Source: Lachnospiraceae bacterium (GTDB lineage: Bacteria; Bacillota; Clostridia; Lachnospirales; Lachnospiraceae). From it: a stretch of DNA of 44,219 nt. The translations under genes and the position numbers were made by a program. Position 1 is the stretch's first letter; every line of letters starts with the position of its first letter. Positions 1 to 8,484 of the stretch are shown here, one piece after another. Location: contig JAEEZH010000147.1 in assembly GCA_016288495.1 (NCBI GenBank), positions 1 to 44,219 on the forward strand. Direction: 5' to 3'. The notes beneath the pieces were generated by a model that was not told where the DNA came from, ran no database searches, and saw only the letters and a program-made list of their open reading frames with translations.

Positions 1-1
1 G

Positions 2-457
2 GTGGTGGTGGATTCCGCAGCTCTCACGGGTGAGGAATTCAAAAGATCCCTTATCGAAGAGATAGACAAAAGACAGCCTGATCTCATAGTTCTGGCGGGT
101 CTTATGATCATGATCCCTCCGGAGCTTTGCAGAAAATACAAGAACAGGATCATAAACATTCATCCTTCCCTCATTCCTTCATTCTGCGGGAAGGGTTATT
201 ACGGTCTCAGGGTACATGAGGCCGCATTGAAAAAGGGAGTTAAGCTGACGGGAGCCACAGTCCACTTTGTGGATGAGATATATGATAACGGTCCCATCAT
301 CATTCAAAGGGCTGTGGAAGTGGCCGATTCAGATACTCCCGAGATCCTGCAGAAGAGAGTTATGGAACAGGCTGAATGGAAGATCCTGCCGGAAGCGGTC
401 AGACTTATCGCCGAGGGCAGAGTCAGTGTGGTGGACGGAGTTGTAAAGATTTCCTGA
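2..457 (+). CDS. purN: Phosphoribosylglycinamide formyltransferase (5' part cut by window edge)
   Basis: Transfers a formyl group from 10-formyl-tetrahydrofolate to GAR, the third step of purine synthesis, in the cytoplasm. About 151 C-terminal residues are visible and the frame is open to the left edge, so the first 45 or so residues are missing. The catalytic segment NIHPSLIPSF gives the Asn and His (about residues 52 and 54 of the fragment), and HFVDEIYDNGPII carries the catalytic Asp (about 91). The SFCGKGYYGLRVHEA version of the loop is the form found in clostridial PurN. It lies 19 bp upstream of purD, so the two are probably one purine operon. Identity is secure; only the start is unknown. 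Confidence 0.95.
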   Translation: MVVDSAALTGEEFKRSLIEEIDKRQPDLIVLAGLMIMIPPELCRKYKNRIINIHPSLIPSFCGKGYYGLRVHEAALKKGVKLTGATVHFVDEIYDNGPIIIQRAVEVADSDTPEILQKRVMEQAEWKILPEAVRLIAEGRVSVVDGVVKIS

Positions 458-476
458 TATTTAAAAAAGAGGACGG

Positions 477-1754
477 ATGATGAAGGTTTTGATAGTAGGT
501 GGCGGCGGAAGAGAACATGCGATAGCCTGCGCCGTAGCGAAGAGTAAAAAAGTGGATAAGATTTACTGTGCTCCCGGAAATGCCGGCATAGCCGGGGTGG
601 CGCAGTGTGTTGATATAGGAGTCATGGATTTTGACGCGCTGGTCTCCTTTGCAAAAAAAGAGGAGATAGATCTGTGCGTGGTCGCTCCCGATGATCCTCT
701 GGTGGCAGGTGCCGTGGATGCATTCCAAAAAGCGGGCATAAGGGCTTTCGGCCCTGTGGCTGCGGCTGCCATTCTTGAAGGTTCGAAGGCTTTTTCCAAG
801 GATCTGATGAAGAAGTATGGCATTCCCACCGCTGCATATGAGAATTTTGACAACGCGGATGAGGCGATGGCATATCTTGAAAATGCAAAGATGCCCATAG
901 TGTTAAAGGCAGACGGACTGGCTCTGGGCAAGGGTGTTCTGATCTGTAACGATCTGGATGAAGCCAAAGCCGGCGTGAAGGAGATAATGCTGGACAAGCA
1001 TTTCGGTGACGCCGGAAACCGTCTTGTGATAGAGGAGTTCATGACCGGCCGTGAGGTCTCGGTTCTCTCTTTTGTCGATGGAAAGACCATCAAGACCATG
1101 ACCTCTGCCCAGGATCATAAAAGGGCAAAGGATAACGATCAGGGACTTAACACAGGCGGTATGGGTACTTTTTCTCCCAGTCCCTTTTATACAAAAGAGA
1201 TCGCCGATGAGTGTATGAAGACTATTTTTCAGCCCACGGTGGATGCCATGGCAAAGGAAGGCCGGGAGTTTAAGGGAGTTATCTTCTTTGGCCTCATGCT
1301 GACCCAGGACGGTCCTAAGGTACTGGAGTACAACGCCCGTTTCGGTGATCCCGAGACCCAGGTGGTGCTGCCCAGGATGAAAAATGATATAATCGATGTT
1401 TTTGAAGCCTGCATAGACGGCACTCTGGATCAGATCGACCTGCAGTTTGAGGATAATGCTGCAGTGTGTGTGGTCCTGGCTTCCGACGGTTATCCCGAAA
1501 AATACGAAAAAGGATTTGAGATCAGCGGCCTGGAGAGTTTTGAGGGCTGCGACGATAAATTTGTATTTCATGCGGGGACAAAGCTTTCCCCCGATGGAAA
1601 GGTTCTCACAAACGGAGGACGTGTGCTGGGCGTGACCGCTCTCGGCAGTACTCTTAAGGAGGCCAGAGCCAACGCCTATAAGGCGACACAGCTCATATCT
1701 TTTGAGAACAAATATATGAGGTCCGACATAGGAAAAGCAATTGAGGAAATATGA
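477..1754 (+). CDS. purD: Phosphoribosylamine-glycine ligase (GAR synthetase)
   Basis: Cytoplasmic ATP-grasp ligase that joins glycine to phosphoribosylamine, the second step of purine synthesis. The 425-residue length is normal for the family. The N-terminus has the nucleotide-fold start KVLIVGGGGREHAIA. The ATP-grasp core includes LKADGLALGKGV and the GGMGTFSPSPF segment, followed by EYNARFGDPETQVVLPR, the metal and substrate loop near residue 285. The preceding purN is 19 bp away, and the following gene overlaps the stop codon in an ATGA arrangement, indicating translational coupling. A second in-frame ATG three bases downstream (480) is an equally possible start. Nothing in the sequence suggests damage. 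Confidence 0.97.
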   Translation: MMKVLIVGGGGREHAIACAVAKSKKVDKIYCAPGNAGIAGVAQCVDIGVMDFDALVSFAKKEEIDLCVVAPDDPLVAGAVDAFQKAGIRAFGPVAAAAILEGSKAFSKDLMKKYGIPTAAYENFDNADEAMAYLENAKMPIVLKADGLALGKGVLICNDLDEAKAGVKEIMLDKHFGDAGNRLVIEEFMTGREVSVLSFVDGKTIKTMTSAQDHKRAKDNDQGLNTGGMGTFSPSPFYTKEIADECMKTIFQPTVDAMAKEGREFKGVIFFGLMLTQDGPKVLEYNARFGDPETQVVLPRMKNDIIDVFEACIDGTLDQIDLQFEDNAAVCVVLASDGYPEKYEKGFEISGLESFEGCDDKFVFHAGTKLSPDGKVLTNGGRVLGVTALGSTLKEARANAYKATQLISFENKYMRSDIGKAIEEI

Positions 1755-2221
1755 TGGCAAGACTATCTTTGGATAACTATCACGCACCCGTTGCCTGCGA
1801 AAAATGCGGCGGCCCCGTGATATTTATGGGTGTGGGAGAATATAAGTGTGACAGGTGTTCGCATGTTATGTATGACGATTACGGAATAGTACGTAATTAT
1901 GTGGAAACACACAGGGGGGCCACGGTGGTTGAGATATCTGCGGTAACGGGGATACCCCAGTCTCAGATCCAGCAGATGCTCAAGGATGAAAGGCTGGAGA
2001 TAACCGAGTCCTCCAGAGTCTTTATGAAGTGCGAAGGCTGCGGGAAGGAGATAAGGACGGGCAGATTTTGTCTGACCTGCGAAAAACTGGCAGCGGCGGC
2101 CAATGCAAAGAAACGGGCGGAGGCCGAAAGAGAAGCGCATAAGAAGAATATCTCAGGCTACGGAAGTGAACCGCCTAACAAGGGGGAAGACGGAGCCATA
2201 AGATTCAGAAGAGAACATTAA
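1751..2221 (+). CDS. Zinc-ribbon / helix-turn-helix protein resembling flagellar-operon protein YvyF
   Basis: A 156-residue protein with two CxxC zinc knuckles at the N-terminus (CEKCGG and CDRCSH, residues about 17-36). A central helical segment with the pattern ATVVEISAVTGIPQSQIQQML looks like a helix-turn-helix. A second ribbon follows (CEGCGKEI and CLTCEKL), then a basic, charged tail. This order of parts resembles the YvyF/TIGR03826 proteins found near flgM in motile Firmicutes, which is a family-level inference. No flagellar gene is in view; the gene overlaps the end of purD by 4 bp. It may be a regulator or RNA/DNA-binding adaptor. ATG at 1754 is an alternative start. Confidence 0.7.
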   Translation: MMARLSLDNYHAPVACEKCGGPVIFMGVGEYKCDRCSHVMYDDYGIVRNYVETHRGATVVEISAVTGIPQSQIQQMLKDERLEITESSRVFMKCEGCGKEIRTGRFCLTCEKLAAAANAKKRAEAEREAHKKNISGYGSEPPNKGEDGAIRFRREH

Positions 2222-2233
2222 GGGAGATGCATC

Positions 2234-4213
2234 ATGAAATATTCAATTAACAAAAGGATCTTTGCAATCATACTTTCGGCTGTCGTAGCCGTCTCATCAT
2301 CCTTCCTGGTAATGGGTGCCGAAGAAGGCGCAGGTGAGGGTGAGACGGAGGCTACGGAAGCTGAGCTTGAGGAAGGCGGGGAGATGCCGGAGGGCGAAGA
2401 ACCCGCTGCGGATGAAACCGCCGGTGAAGGTGAAGATGCCCAGGCTTTGGTCATGAGCGGTCTTCAGGCTGACAACGGAAGATTCATCGCAGCTTCTTTT
2501 CCCGATGATCTGATGCCCGAGGGTTTTCACAAATCAGGCTGCACATATAAGGATCAGCGTATAGAGATCGCATATATGGATTCGGATGCGGCCGGTGATG
2601 TGGTGCTTGCATATCTGGCAGATGAGGACGGAGGAAACGGAGACTTTTATCTCTGCGATATAATCACTGCCCAGATGTCTGATTTCGTTCAGATCAAAAA
2701 CGGCGCCCAGGGATATATCATCGTCCTCAACCCGGGAGATAATATCGTGGCTCCCGCAGGTTTTACCAGAGCGGAGTTAAAATACGGCGATAAGACCGTG
2801 ACCGCATGGATGCTCCCTCAGGAAGAAAGTGTTTCCCTGAAGGAAGATTTCTTTACGGTAAATGTCCAGGCTTCACCGATCACTACCGTTGCAATGGGAG
2901 GTGTGGGAGATCTGCTCTCCCCCGGTTCGAATGATGGTGAGGCTCCTAAAGAGGATAAGGAGGAAGCAGGGACAAAGCAGGAGGAAGAGAAAAAAGAGGA
3001 ACCTCAGGAAAGCACGGATGCAAACGCTTCTTCCGAGGAGGATGGATCCAGGCTGGTGAGCGCTCCTGCTTCCGACTTTTTCATGGTATACGCTATAGAC
3101 AATACCGGAACGGTGGGTTTTTATCTGTACGATAAGGTGCAGAAGACTTATCAGAGATATGTGGCTCTTTCTTCGGCAGACGGTGCCGGCGCAGCCGGAT
3201 ATAAGAAAACTGCTCAGATCAGACTCTATATCATAGCAGCTCTTGCTTTCGTGGTCATCATCCTTCTTTTCGTAATGGTGAATATGATGATATCCCGCAG
3301 GGATGAGGACGAAGAGGAATATGAATCTGAGGAGCGGGAAGACTTTTACGAGAGACAGCGGAAAAGGAGAGAAGCTGCCGAAGCCGCAAGGCGTGATTCA
3401 AGGGACCGTGACCGGGCATTGTCCAGGGAGCGGGAGAGCGCCGCTGTGCGGGAGGACAGCGTCCGCAGCCGGGATATGGACAGCTATGATCCTCAGGAAA
3501 ACTATGAGGATGCAGGTTTTTCCCGGGATGCTTACGGTCAGGACGAATATGCTCCGGATGCATACGGTTCAAATGAGTATGCCGATGAAAATGTTACCGG
3601 GGAGCAGCCTCAGGAAATGTATGAGAGCCGTGAGACAGCAGTAATGCCCGAGATCACAAATGAGGCAGCCCAGAGTGCTCCCGTGGCGGATGCACCTGAG
3701 GAGGAAGTGAGTGCGGCCCGGAACGCTGACAACAGGATCAGGCGCAGACCTAAGAGATCAACGCCCAAGAAGCTTCATGACAGATCGGAAATGCGCGATC
3801 TGATGGGAATAGACGAGGAAGAGGATTACAGAGCGTATATGAGCAGTGAGACAAAGGTGATCCCTCCGGTACAGGATACCCGGAAGGTTCAGCCGGCTCC
3901 TTCGGCCCAGTCTCCTGTCAGGAGGATGCCTCCCACCCAGGGACCGGCCAGGAAGCCTTCCAGAACGGTCACAGCCCAGTCCCAGCCTCAGCCTCAGGGT
4001 GTTCCCGCCAGGGTTCCCGTACGTCAGAATCAGGCTTATCCCCAGGGTATGCCCGGTGCCCAGGGCAGGGGGGCTGCTCCCTCCAGGGGAGGAGTATCCA
4101 GACAGGCCGGGGCCGGAACGAGGCCGGTAAGGAACGCCGCACAGCCGGCGACAGCACCTAAGAAGCGTGTCGAGGTGGACGACGATCTGGATTTTGAATT
4201 TTTGGATGTGTAA
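2234..4213 (+). CDS. Secreted/membrane-anchored acidic protein of unknown function with long disordered tail
   Basis: I do not recognise a family. The 659 residues begin with a typical Sec signal peptide (KR then a hydrophobic run, residues 1-29). A Glu/Gly-rich low-complexity stretch (30-70) follows, then a compact, probably beta-rich extracellular region (about 75-225) and another Glu/Lys-rich linker. A single membrane helix lies at about 331-354. The remaining 300 residues are charged and then Pro/Gln/Arg-rich, predicted cytosolic and disordered, ending in an acidic DDDLDFEFLDV motif. The short C-terminal hydrophobic motif could be a docking peptide, which is inference. It sits 15 bp before clpC and is likely co-transcribed. 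A good Shine-Dalgarno (GGGAGA) precedes the start. Confidence 0.8.
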   Translation: MKYSINKRIFAIILSAVVAVSSSFLVMGAEEGAGEGETEATEAELEEGGEMPEGEEPAADETAGEGEDAQALVMSGLQADNGRFIAASFPDDLMPEGFHKSGCTYKDQRIEIAYMDSDAAGDVVLAYLADEDGGNGDFYLCDIITAQMSDFVQIKNGAQGYIIVLNPGDNIVAPAGFTRAELKYGDKTVTAWMLPQEESVSLKEDFFTVNVQASPITTVAMGGVGDLLSPGSNDGEAPKEDKEEAGTKQEEEKKEEPQESTDANASSEEDGSRLVSAPASDFFMVYAIDNTGTVGFYLYDKVQKTYQRYVALSSADGAGAAGYKKTAQIRLYIIAALAFVVIILLFVMVNMMISRRDEDEEEYESEEREDFYERQRKRREAAEAARRDSRDRDRALSRERESAAVREDSVRSRDMDSYDPQENYEDAGFSRDAYGQDEYAPDAYGSNEYADENVTGEQPQEMYESRETAVMPEITNEAAQSAPVADAPEEEVSAARNADNRIRRRPKRSTPKKLHDRSEMRDLMGIDEEEDYRAYMSSETKVIPPVQDTRKVQPAPSAQSPVRRMPPTQGPARKPSRTVTAQSQPQPQGVPARVPVRQNQAYPQGMPGAQGRGAAPSRGGVSRQAGAGTRPVRNAAQPATAPKKRVEVDDDLDFEFLDV

Positions 4214-4228
4214 ATTGGAGAATAAAAG

Positions 4229-6673
4229 ATGACTACGGAAATATATACCGTATCTGCCCAGCATGTCCTTAAGGATATGCTGAAGATTTCAAAAGAACTG
4301 GATCAGAACCATGCCGGAACGGAGCATCTGCTCCTGGCGCTCATGCGTGAGACTTCTTCCGTGGCGGCAGAGGTTTTATCGGATGCGGGTCTTGAAGAAA
4401 AACGGGTACGGGATCTGATAGACCAGCTGATCTCCATTCATTCGGATGTGGCCCTTGCCGACAGGGGAAGATATTCCGCCAAGGTGGAAAAAGTACTTCA
4501 GGGTGCGCGTATGGAGGCGGTAGCCTTTTCCTCCGAACTGGTGGGAACGGAGCATATCCTTATGTCGCTTCTGAGGCTTTCGGACTGCTCCGCCTGCAGG
4601 CTTTTAAATACGCTGAATGTCAGCCCTCACAGACTGTATTCGGATATCCTTACCGCAATGGGTGAGGACCCCGCCAGGTATAAGTCAAGGATAAAGAACC
4701 TGAGGACCCCGGAGGGAGAGCAGAGCGCTACGCCCATGCTGGATAAATACAGCAGGGATCTGACCTGGCTGGCATCCGAGGGTAAGCTTGATCCGGTGAT
4801 CGGAAGAGAAAATGAGATCACGAGAGTGATCCAGATACTGAGCAGGAGAACAAAAAACAGCCCCTGTCTGGTGGGTGAGCCCGGTGTGGGCAAAACAGCC
4901 ATAGCAGAGGGGCTTGCTTTGCGTATAAGTGAAGGCAGTGTACCTTCCACCGTTGCATCCAAAAGAGTGGTTGCCCTGGACCTTGCAGGTATGGTGGCGG
5001 GAAGCAAATACAGGGGTGAGTTTGAGGAAAGGGTTAAGCGTATCCTTTCGGAGGTGACTTCTTCCGGGAATGTGCTCATGTTCCTCGATGAGGTGCATAC
5101 GCTGATAGGCGCCGGCGGGGCCGAGGGCTCCATAGACGCCGCCAATATGTTAAAACCCGCCCTGGCCCGTGGTGAGATACAGCTTATCGGAGCTACTACC
5201 ATCTCCGAGTACAGAAAGTACATTGAAAAGGATGCGGCTTTGGAGAGAAGATTTGCCCCTGTGAATGTGGACGAGCCCACAAGAGACGAGGCTATAGAGA
5301 TCCTGAGGGGGATAAAGCATAAATTTGAGGAGCATCACGGTATAGAGATCACGGATGAGGCTGTGGTCGAGGCTGTGGATCTGTCCGCCAGATATATAAA
5401 CGACAGAAACCTGCCGGATAAGGCCATCGATGTTATAGATGAGGCGGCATCAAGAGCCAGGCTTACTACCCGTAAGGTGAATAAACGTCTTCTGGGTATG
5501 GGTGAAGAGCTGAAGGCTTTGTATGATGAGAGACGTGAAAAGCTTCTGGAGGGAGATTATGCAGCTGCCGGAGAGGTCAGCGATAAGTATTTTGCCTTTA
5601 AAAAGAAATATGACAGGGCTCTGAATCAGAATAACAAAAAAGAGGCCTTTAAAAAATCTCAGGTTACCCAGGAGGATGTGGCCCATGTGGTGTCCGTCTG
5701 GACAGGAGTTCCTGTTTCCAAGATCACGGAAAAGGAAAACCGAAGGCTCGTCAAACTGGAGGATACCCTTCATAAGCGTGTCATAGGCCAGCAGGAGGCT
5801 GTTTCCGCTGTGGCCAGGGCCGTGAAGCGCGGCAGGGTCGGACTCAAGGACCCCAGGCGTCCCATGGGTTCATTCCTGTTTCTGGGACCTACGGGAGTAG
5901 GTAAGACCGAGCTCTCAAAGGCGTTGGCCGAGGCTGTTTTCGGGTCTGAGGATTCCCTTATCAGAGTGGATATGTCAGAGTTTATGGAATCCCATTCCGT
6001 GGCGAAAATGATCGGAGCACCTCCGGGATATGTGGGACATGATGAGGGGGGACAGCTGGCCCAGAAGGTCCGTACGAAGCCTTATTCCGTAGTATTGTTT
6101 GACGAGATAGAAAAGGCACATCCGGATGTGTTCAATGTGCTGCTTCAGGTGCTGGATGACGGTCATATAACCGATTCCAAGGGGCGGAAGGTATCCTTCA
6201 AAAATACCATAATCATAATGACATCGAATGCCGGAGCACAGAGGATCATCGATCCTAAAAAACTGGGCTTTTCTTCGGATACCTCAGCAGAAAAGAATCA
6301 TGAGGATATGAAGCGCGGCGTGATGGAAGAGGTGAAGAGGATATTCAGGCCGGAGTTTTTGAACAGGATAGATGAGACCATAGTGTTCCATGCTCTTACC
6401 GATGATGAGATGAAGGATATCGTCACACTTCTTTTATCGGATCTGATAAAGAGAGCCAGGGAGAATATGGATATCACTCTTAAGGTTTCGCCCGCGGTAA
6501 AGAAGTACATAATCGAAAAGGGAATAGACCGGAAGTATGGAGCCAGACCTTTGAAGAGAGCCATACAGAGCATGATAGAGGATGAACTGGCCAGTGAGAT
6601 ACTGTCGGGTAAATTTGAAAACGGAAGCACTGTAAATGTCAATCTCAGTAAAGACAGGATTGTTTTTCAATAA
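4229..6673 (+). CDS. clpC: AAA+ unfoldase ClpC
   Basis: Hsp100 ATPase that unfolds proteins and feeds them to ClpP. The 814 residues show an N-terminal Clp repeat domain (about 1-145, including HAGTEHLLLALM and VGTEHILMSLL). The first AAA+ domain has Walker A GEPGVGKT (about 216-223). A short middle domain of the ClpC/UVR type (LLEGDYAAAGEVSDKY) precedes the second AAA+ domain, which has GPTGVGKT (about 553-560). An LGF tripeptide at about 679-681 is the expected ClpP-docking loop, which separates it from ClpB. The usual ctsR-mcsA-mcsB genes are absent from the upstream side here; the gene follows the acidic membrane protein with a 15 bp gap and a TTGGAGA ribosome site. No CIRCE site was seen in front of it. 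Confidence 0.95.
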   Translation: MTTEIYTVSAQHVLKDMLKISKELDQNHAGTEHLLLALMRETSSVAAEVLSDAGLEEKRVRDLIDQLISIHSDVALADRGRYSAKVEKVLQGARMEAVAFSSELVGTEHILMSLLRLSDCSACRLLNTLNVSPHRLYSDILTAMGEDPARYKSRIKNLRTPEGEQSATPMLDKYSRDLTWLASEGKLDPVIGRENEITRVIQILSRRTKNSPCLVGEPGVGKTAIAEGLALRISEGSVPSTVASKRVVALDLAGMVAGSKYRGEFEERVKRILSEVTSSGNVLMFLDEVHTLIGAGGAEGSIDAANMLKPALARGEIQLIGATTISEYRKYIEKDAALERRFAPVNVDEPTRDEAIEILRGIKHKFEEHHGIEITDEAVVEAVDLSARYINDRNLPDKAIDVIDEAASRARLTTRKVNKRLLGMGEELKALYDERREKLLEGDYAAAGEVSDKYFAFKKKYDRALNQNNKKEAFKKSQVTQEDVAHVVSVWTGVPVSKITEKENRRLVKLEDTLHKRVIGQQEAVSAVARAVKRGRVGLKDPRRPMGSFLFLGPTGVGKTELSKALAEAVFGSEDSLIRVDMSEFMESHSVAKMIGAPPGYVGHDEGGQLAQKVRTKPYSVVLFDEIEKAHPDVFNVLLQVLDDGHITDSKGRKVSFKNTIIIMTSNAGAQRIIDPKKLGFSSDTSAEKNHEDMKRGVMEEVKRIFRPEFLNRIDETIVFHALTDDEMKDIVTLLLSDLIKRARENMDITLKVSPAVKKYIIEKGIDRKYGARPLKRAIQSMIEDELASEILSGKFENGSTVNVNLSKDRIVFQ

Positions 6674-6687
6674 AGGAGGAAAAAGCT

Positions 6688-7098
6688 ATGGCAGCAATAG
6701 AGGAACTTATCCGTACAGAGGCAGACGGTGGATTGAGTTTCGGTAATCACACGCTTGCCGACAAGGCAAAGAAAGAGGATTTTTCCCATGCCGGAGGTTC
6801 ATATAAGGTTAAGACATTTTCTACCATGACTAAGCTGGAGCGTGACGGTGTCTTCGTATATGAGTCGGTTCCCGGGACCAGTGTCACGGGCTTTGTTCAG
6901 GATGATAAGGGAGTATCATTCACAGTTGAAGGAAAAGAGGATGCACAGCTCACCCTCGGACTCGCTGAAGATACGGTTTACACCGTTCTGGTGGATGGCA
7001 ATAAGGTGGGAGAGATGAAGACCAATCTTTCCGGCAAGCTTTCCGTCAGCGTGGAACTTTCAGAGGGCAGGGAAGTTAAGGTTGAGGTTACCAAGTAA
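6688..7098 (+). CDS. Small conserved-looking protein of unknown function
   Basis: A 136-residue cytosolic protein without signal peptide or membrane segment. The sequence has alternating hydrophobic strands (VSFTVEG, AQLTLGL, YTVLVDGNKVGEM, KLSVSVELSEGREVKVEV), so it is probably a mostly beta fold, with a repeated turn pattern near the C-terminus. It has an almost perfect ribosome binding site, AAAGGAGG about 8 bases before the ATG, which suggests strong translation. It lies between clpC (14 bp) and radA (6 bp) in one transcription direction. I see no catalytic motif and assign no function. Confidence 0.75.
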   Translation: MAAIEELIRTEADGGLSFGNHTLADKAKKEDFSHAGGSYKVKTFSTMTKLERDGVFVYESVPGTSVTGFVQDDKGVSFTVEGKEDAQLTLGLAEDTVYTVLVDGNKVGEMKTNLSGKLSVSVELSEGREVKVEVTK

Positions 7099-7104
7099 GG
7101 ATAT

Positions 7105-8481
7105 ATGGCAGTAAAAAAAGAGAAAACGGTTTTCTTTTGTCAAAACTGCGGATATGAATCTTCAAAGTGGCTGGGACAGTGTCCGGGCTGCCGTGAGTGG
7201 AATTCCTTTGTGGAAGAAAAGGTGAGAAAAATCTCCGCTTCATCGGTTGTGGCGGCATCTTCAGTGGATCTGTTAAAACGGAGCAGACCTGAGCCCATTA
7301 ATTCCGTTTCCGCCGGGGGAGAGGAACGGCAAAGATCCGGTATGGAAGAGTTTGACAGGGTTCTGGGCGGGGGCCTGGTAAAGGGTTCACTGACACTCAT
7401 CGGCGGTGATCCGGGTATCGGAAAATCCACCCTGCTGCTGCAGGTCTGCAGACAGTTTTCCTCAGCGGGACAGAAAGTCCTGTATATTTCCGGTGAAGAG
7501 TCCGCGGTGCAGATAAAAATGCGCGCCGACAGAATAGGAGATTTCAGTGACTCTCTTTTTCTGATGTGCGAGACCGATCTGAGTACGATAGTGGATGCCA
7601 TAAAGGAGAATGACCCTCAGATCGTGGTGATAGATTCCATCCAGACCATGGTGAGCGATTCGATCCAGTCGCCGGCAGGGAGCGTAGCCCAGGTGAGGGA
7701 GTCTACCTCCGTGCTCATGCAGGTGGCAAAGGTAATGGGTGTGTCCGTCTTTATCGTAGGACATGTGACTAAGGAAGGTACCGTGGCAGGCCCCAGAGTC
7801 CTGGAGCATATGGTTGACACGGTCCTTTATTTTGAAGGAGATACCCATGCCTCCTACAGGATCCTGAGGGGCGTTAAAAACAGGTTCGGGTCCACGGATG
7901 AGATCGGCGTTTTCGAAATGAGGGAGACGGGACTTATTCAGGTTCCGAACCCGTCGGAGTTTATGTTGTCAGGCAGACCTGAAAATGCCAGCGGAGCTGT
8001 GGTCGCCTGCTGTATGGAGGGGACCCGTCCCATTCTTCTGGAGCTTCAGGCTCTGGTCTGTCATACTAATTTCGGTTTTCCCAAAAGACAGGCAAACGGT
8101 ACAGATTATAACAGGCTGAATATCCTGATGGCTGTTCTGGAAAAAAGAGTGGGATTACAGATCGCAGACTGTGACGCCTATGTGAATCTGGCAGGCGGTC
8201 TAAAGATAAACGAGCCGGCCATAGACCTGGCCATAGTGATGGCCATAGTGTCCGGATATAAGAACAGGCCTCTTGATCCGGGGATGGTGTTCTTCGGTGA
8301 AGTCGGTCTGGCAGGTGAGGTGAGATCGGTGTCCCTTTGCCAGCAGCGTATCAGGGAGGCGTTGAAGCTTGGATTTTCCACCTGCGTCATACCCTATACC
8401 AATCTGGTAAAGACGGAGGATATCAAGGGTATCAAACTGATCGGAGTGAAGACGGTAAAGGAAGCAATGGATATCGTATAG
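7105..8481 (+). CDS. radA: DNA repair protein RadA (Sms)
   Basis: RecA-like ATPase and helicase that helps branch migration and processing of recombination intermediates. The 458-residue length is standard. A four-cysteine zinc finger lies at about 11-32 (CQNCGYESSKW, CPGCREW). Walker A GGDPGIGKST is at about 98-107, the RadA-specific KNRFG motif at about 258-262, and a C-terminal Lon-protease-like domain contains AGGLKINEPAIDLAI and FFGEVGLAGEVR. It follows the small unknown gene by 6 bp, and the EPS locus begins only 3 bp after its stop without a visible terminator, so read-through into EPS genes is likely. Confidence 0.97.
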   Translation: MAVKKEKTVFFCQNCGYESSKWLGQCPGCREWNSFVEEKVRKISASSVVAASSVDLLKRSRPEPINSVSAGGEERQRSGMEEFDRVLGGGLVKGSLTLIGGDPGIGKSTLLLQVCRQFSSAGQKVLYISGEESAVQIKMRADRIGDFSDSLFLMCETDLSTIVDAIKENDPQIVVIDSIQTMVSDSIQSPAGSVAQVRESTSVLMQVAKVMGVSVFIVGHVTKEGTVAGPRVLEHMVDTVLYFEGDTHASYRILRGVKNRFGSTDEIGVFEMRETGLIQVPNPSEFMLSGRPENASGAVVACCMEGTRPILLELQALVCHTNFGFPKRQANGTDYNRLNILMAVLEKRVGLQIADCDAYVNLAGGLKINEPAIDLAIVMAIVSGYKNRPLDPGMVFFGEVGLAGEVRSVSLCQQRIREALKLGFSTCVIPYTNLVKTEDIKGIKLIGVKTVKEAMDIV

Positions 8482-8484
8482 ACC

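Noticed and set aside
903..1787. 294-codon ORF on the minus strand opposite purD
   Set aside because: Shadow frame of a clearly coding purD; no family motif and no ribosome binding site.
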